Under the pieces are notes generated by a model. That model did no database searches, had not been told where the DNA came from, and saw nothing but the letters and a program-made list of their open reading frames with translations. Positions 55,959 through 56,113 of a stretch of 56,113 nt of DNA are shown one piece after another. The position numbers were made by a program, and so were the translations under genes. The stretch covers positions 1 to 56,113 of the forward strand of contig NZ_CACVAD010000032.1 of NCBI RefSeq assembly GCF_902726545.1. Direction: 5' to 3'. Position 1 is the stretch's first letter; every line of letters begins with the position of its first letter. Source of the stretch: Yersinia artesiana. Lineage in GTDB: Bacteria > Pseudomonadota > Gammaproteobacteria > Enterobacterales > Enterobacteriaceae.

Positions 55959-55985
55959 ACATCGGCATGAAAAAAATTCTCTAAA
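55959..55985 (-). promoter_or_regulatory. Sigma-28 promoter for fliC
   Basis: On the minus strand TTTAGAGA, a spacer of 11, then GCCGATGT. The -10 core GCCGAT is exact and TTTAG is shared with the flgM and flgK promoters at the same spacing. It lies 82 bases before the fliC start. Confidence 0.6.
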
Positions 55986-56113
55986 TTAAATTTTATAATT
56001 TTTTTATTTTAAAAGTTGAGGTGAGAAAACCCTTATGCATATTTTATGCAGTGAGTTAATCAATAACTAATTAAAAATTAATAGCTATCAATTGAAATGC
56101 ATACAAGTTTGTC

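Overview
The window is chromosomal DNA from a motile gammaproteobacterium of the order Enterobacterales. FlhD, FlhC, FliA, the flgNMA/flgBCDEFGHIJKL order, the srfABC operon and a P4-like satellite replication module all point there. A Yersinia-like, Hafnia-like or Budvicia-like genus is plausible, but I cannot fix the genus from sequence alone.

Layout. (1) 1-671: the end of an unknown membrane protein, then a 140-residue acidic repeat protein with six copies of TxxTxxxExxDxDE. This looks like a multi-core graspetide (omega-ester RiPP) precursor whose maturation genes would lie left of the window. (2) About 830-6995: a P4-type satellite or island remnant with alpha primase/helicase, AlpA, small phage-type genes, a RelE-like toxin with a very short partner, TGAACA iterons downstream of alpha, and two adjacent perfect hairpins upstream of alpha. 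No integrase is present. (3) 7099-10140: exported flavodoxins, a DUF4405 haem-type membrane protein, a cupin/carboxymuconolactone-decarboxylase deletion fusion, and a histidine-kinase 3' remnant fused to an autotransporter remnant. This is a decayed partner of the intact locus at 15131-18600. (4) 10257-21099: old yellow enzyme, LysR regulator, EthD protein, aldo-keto reductase, secreted alpha/beta hydrolase, secreted CMD protein, secreted cupin, a CusSR/HprSR-type two-component system, secreted dienelactone-hydrolase-like enzyme and a Bcr/CflA exporter. (5) 21299-31382: two chemoreceptors, then srfABC on the minus strand. (6) 31600-43423: flgN-flgM-flgA, divergent from flgBCDEFGHIJKL. (7) 43567-55877: chemoreceptor, fliA, flhDC, motAB, cheA, cheW, chemoreceptor, a small unknown gene and fliC. 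The rest of the flagellar set (fliD onward, cheRBYZ, flhBA) is not in the window.

How it fits together. The motility half has a standard hierarchy: FlhDC, then basal body/hook genes and FliA, then FliA promoters. I can read good sigma-28 promoter matches (TTTAG-N14-[AG]CCGAT and variants) before flgM, flgK and fliC, and a looser one before the first chemoreceptor. The redox half appears to be one regulon. The same palindrome, CTGACAATnnTGTCAG, lies before both flavodoxin units and before the cupin-CMD operon, and a degenerate version lies in the promoter region shared by the response regulator and the secreted hydrolase. The palindrome resembles the CusR box. Nearly every enzyme in the regulon carries a signal peptide, which suggests an envelope redox or electrophile-stress response fed with electrons by the DUF4405 membrane protein.

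Limits. All calls come from reading the sequence and from remembered family knowledge; no search was run. Start sites were moved from the longest reading frame where a better ribosome binding site or family alignment argued for it.
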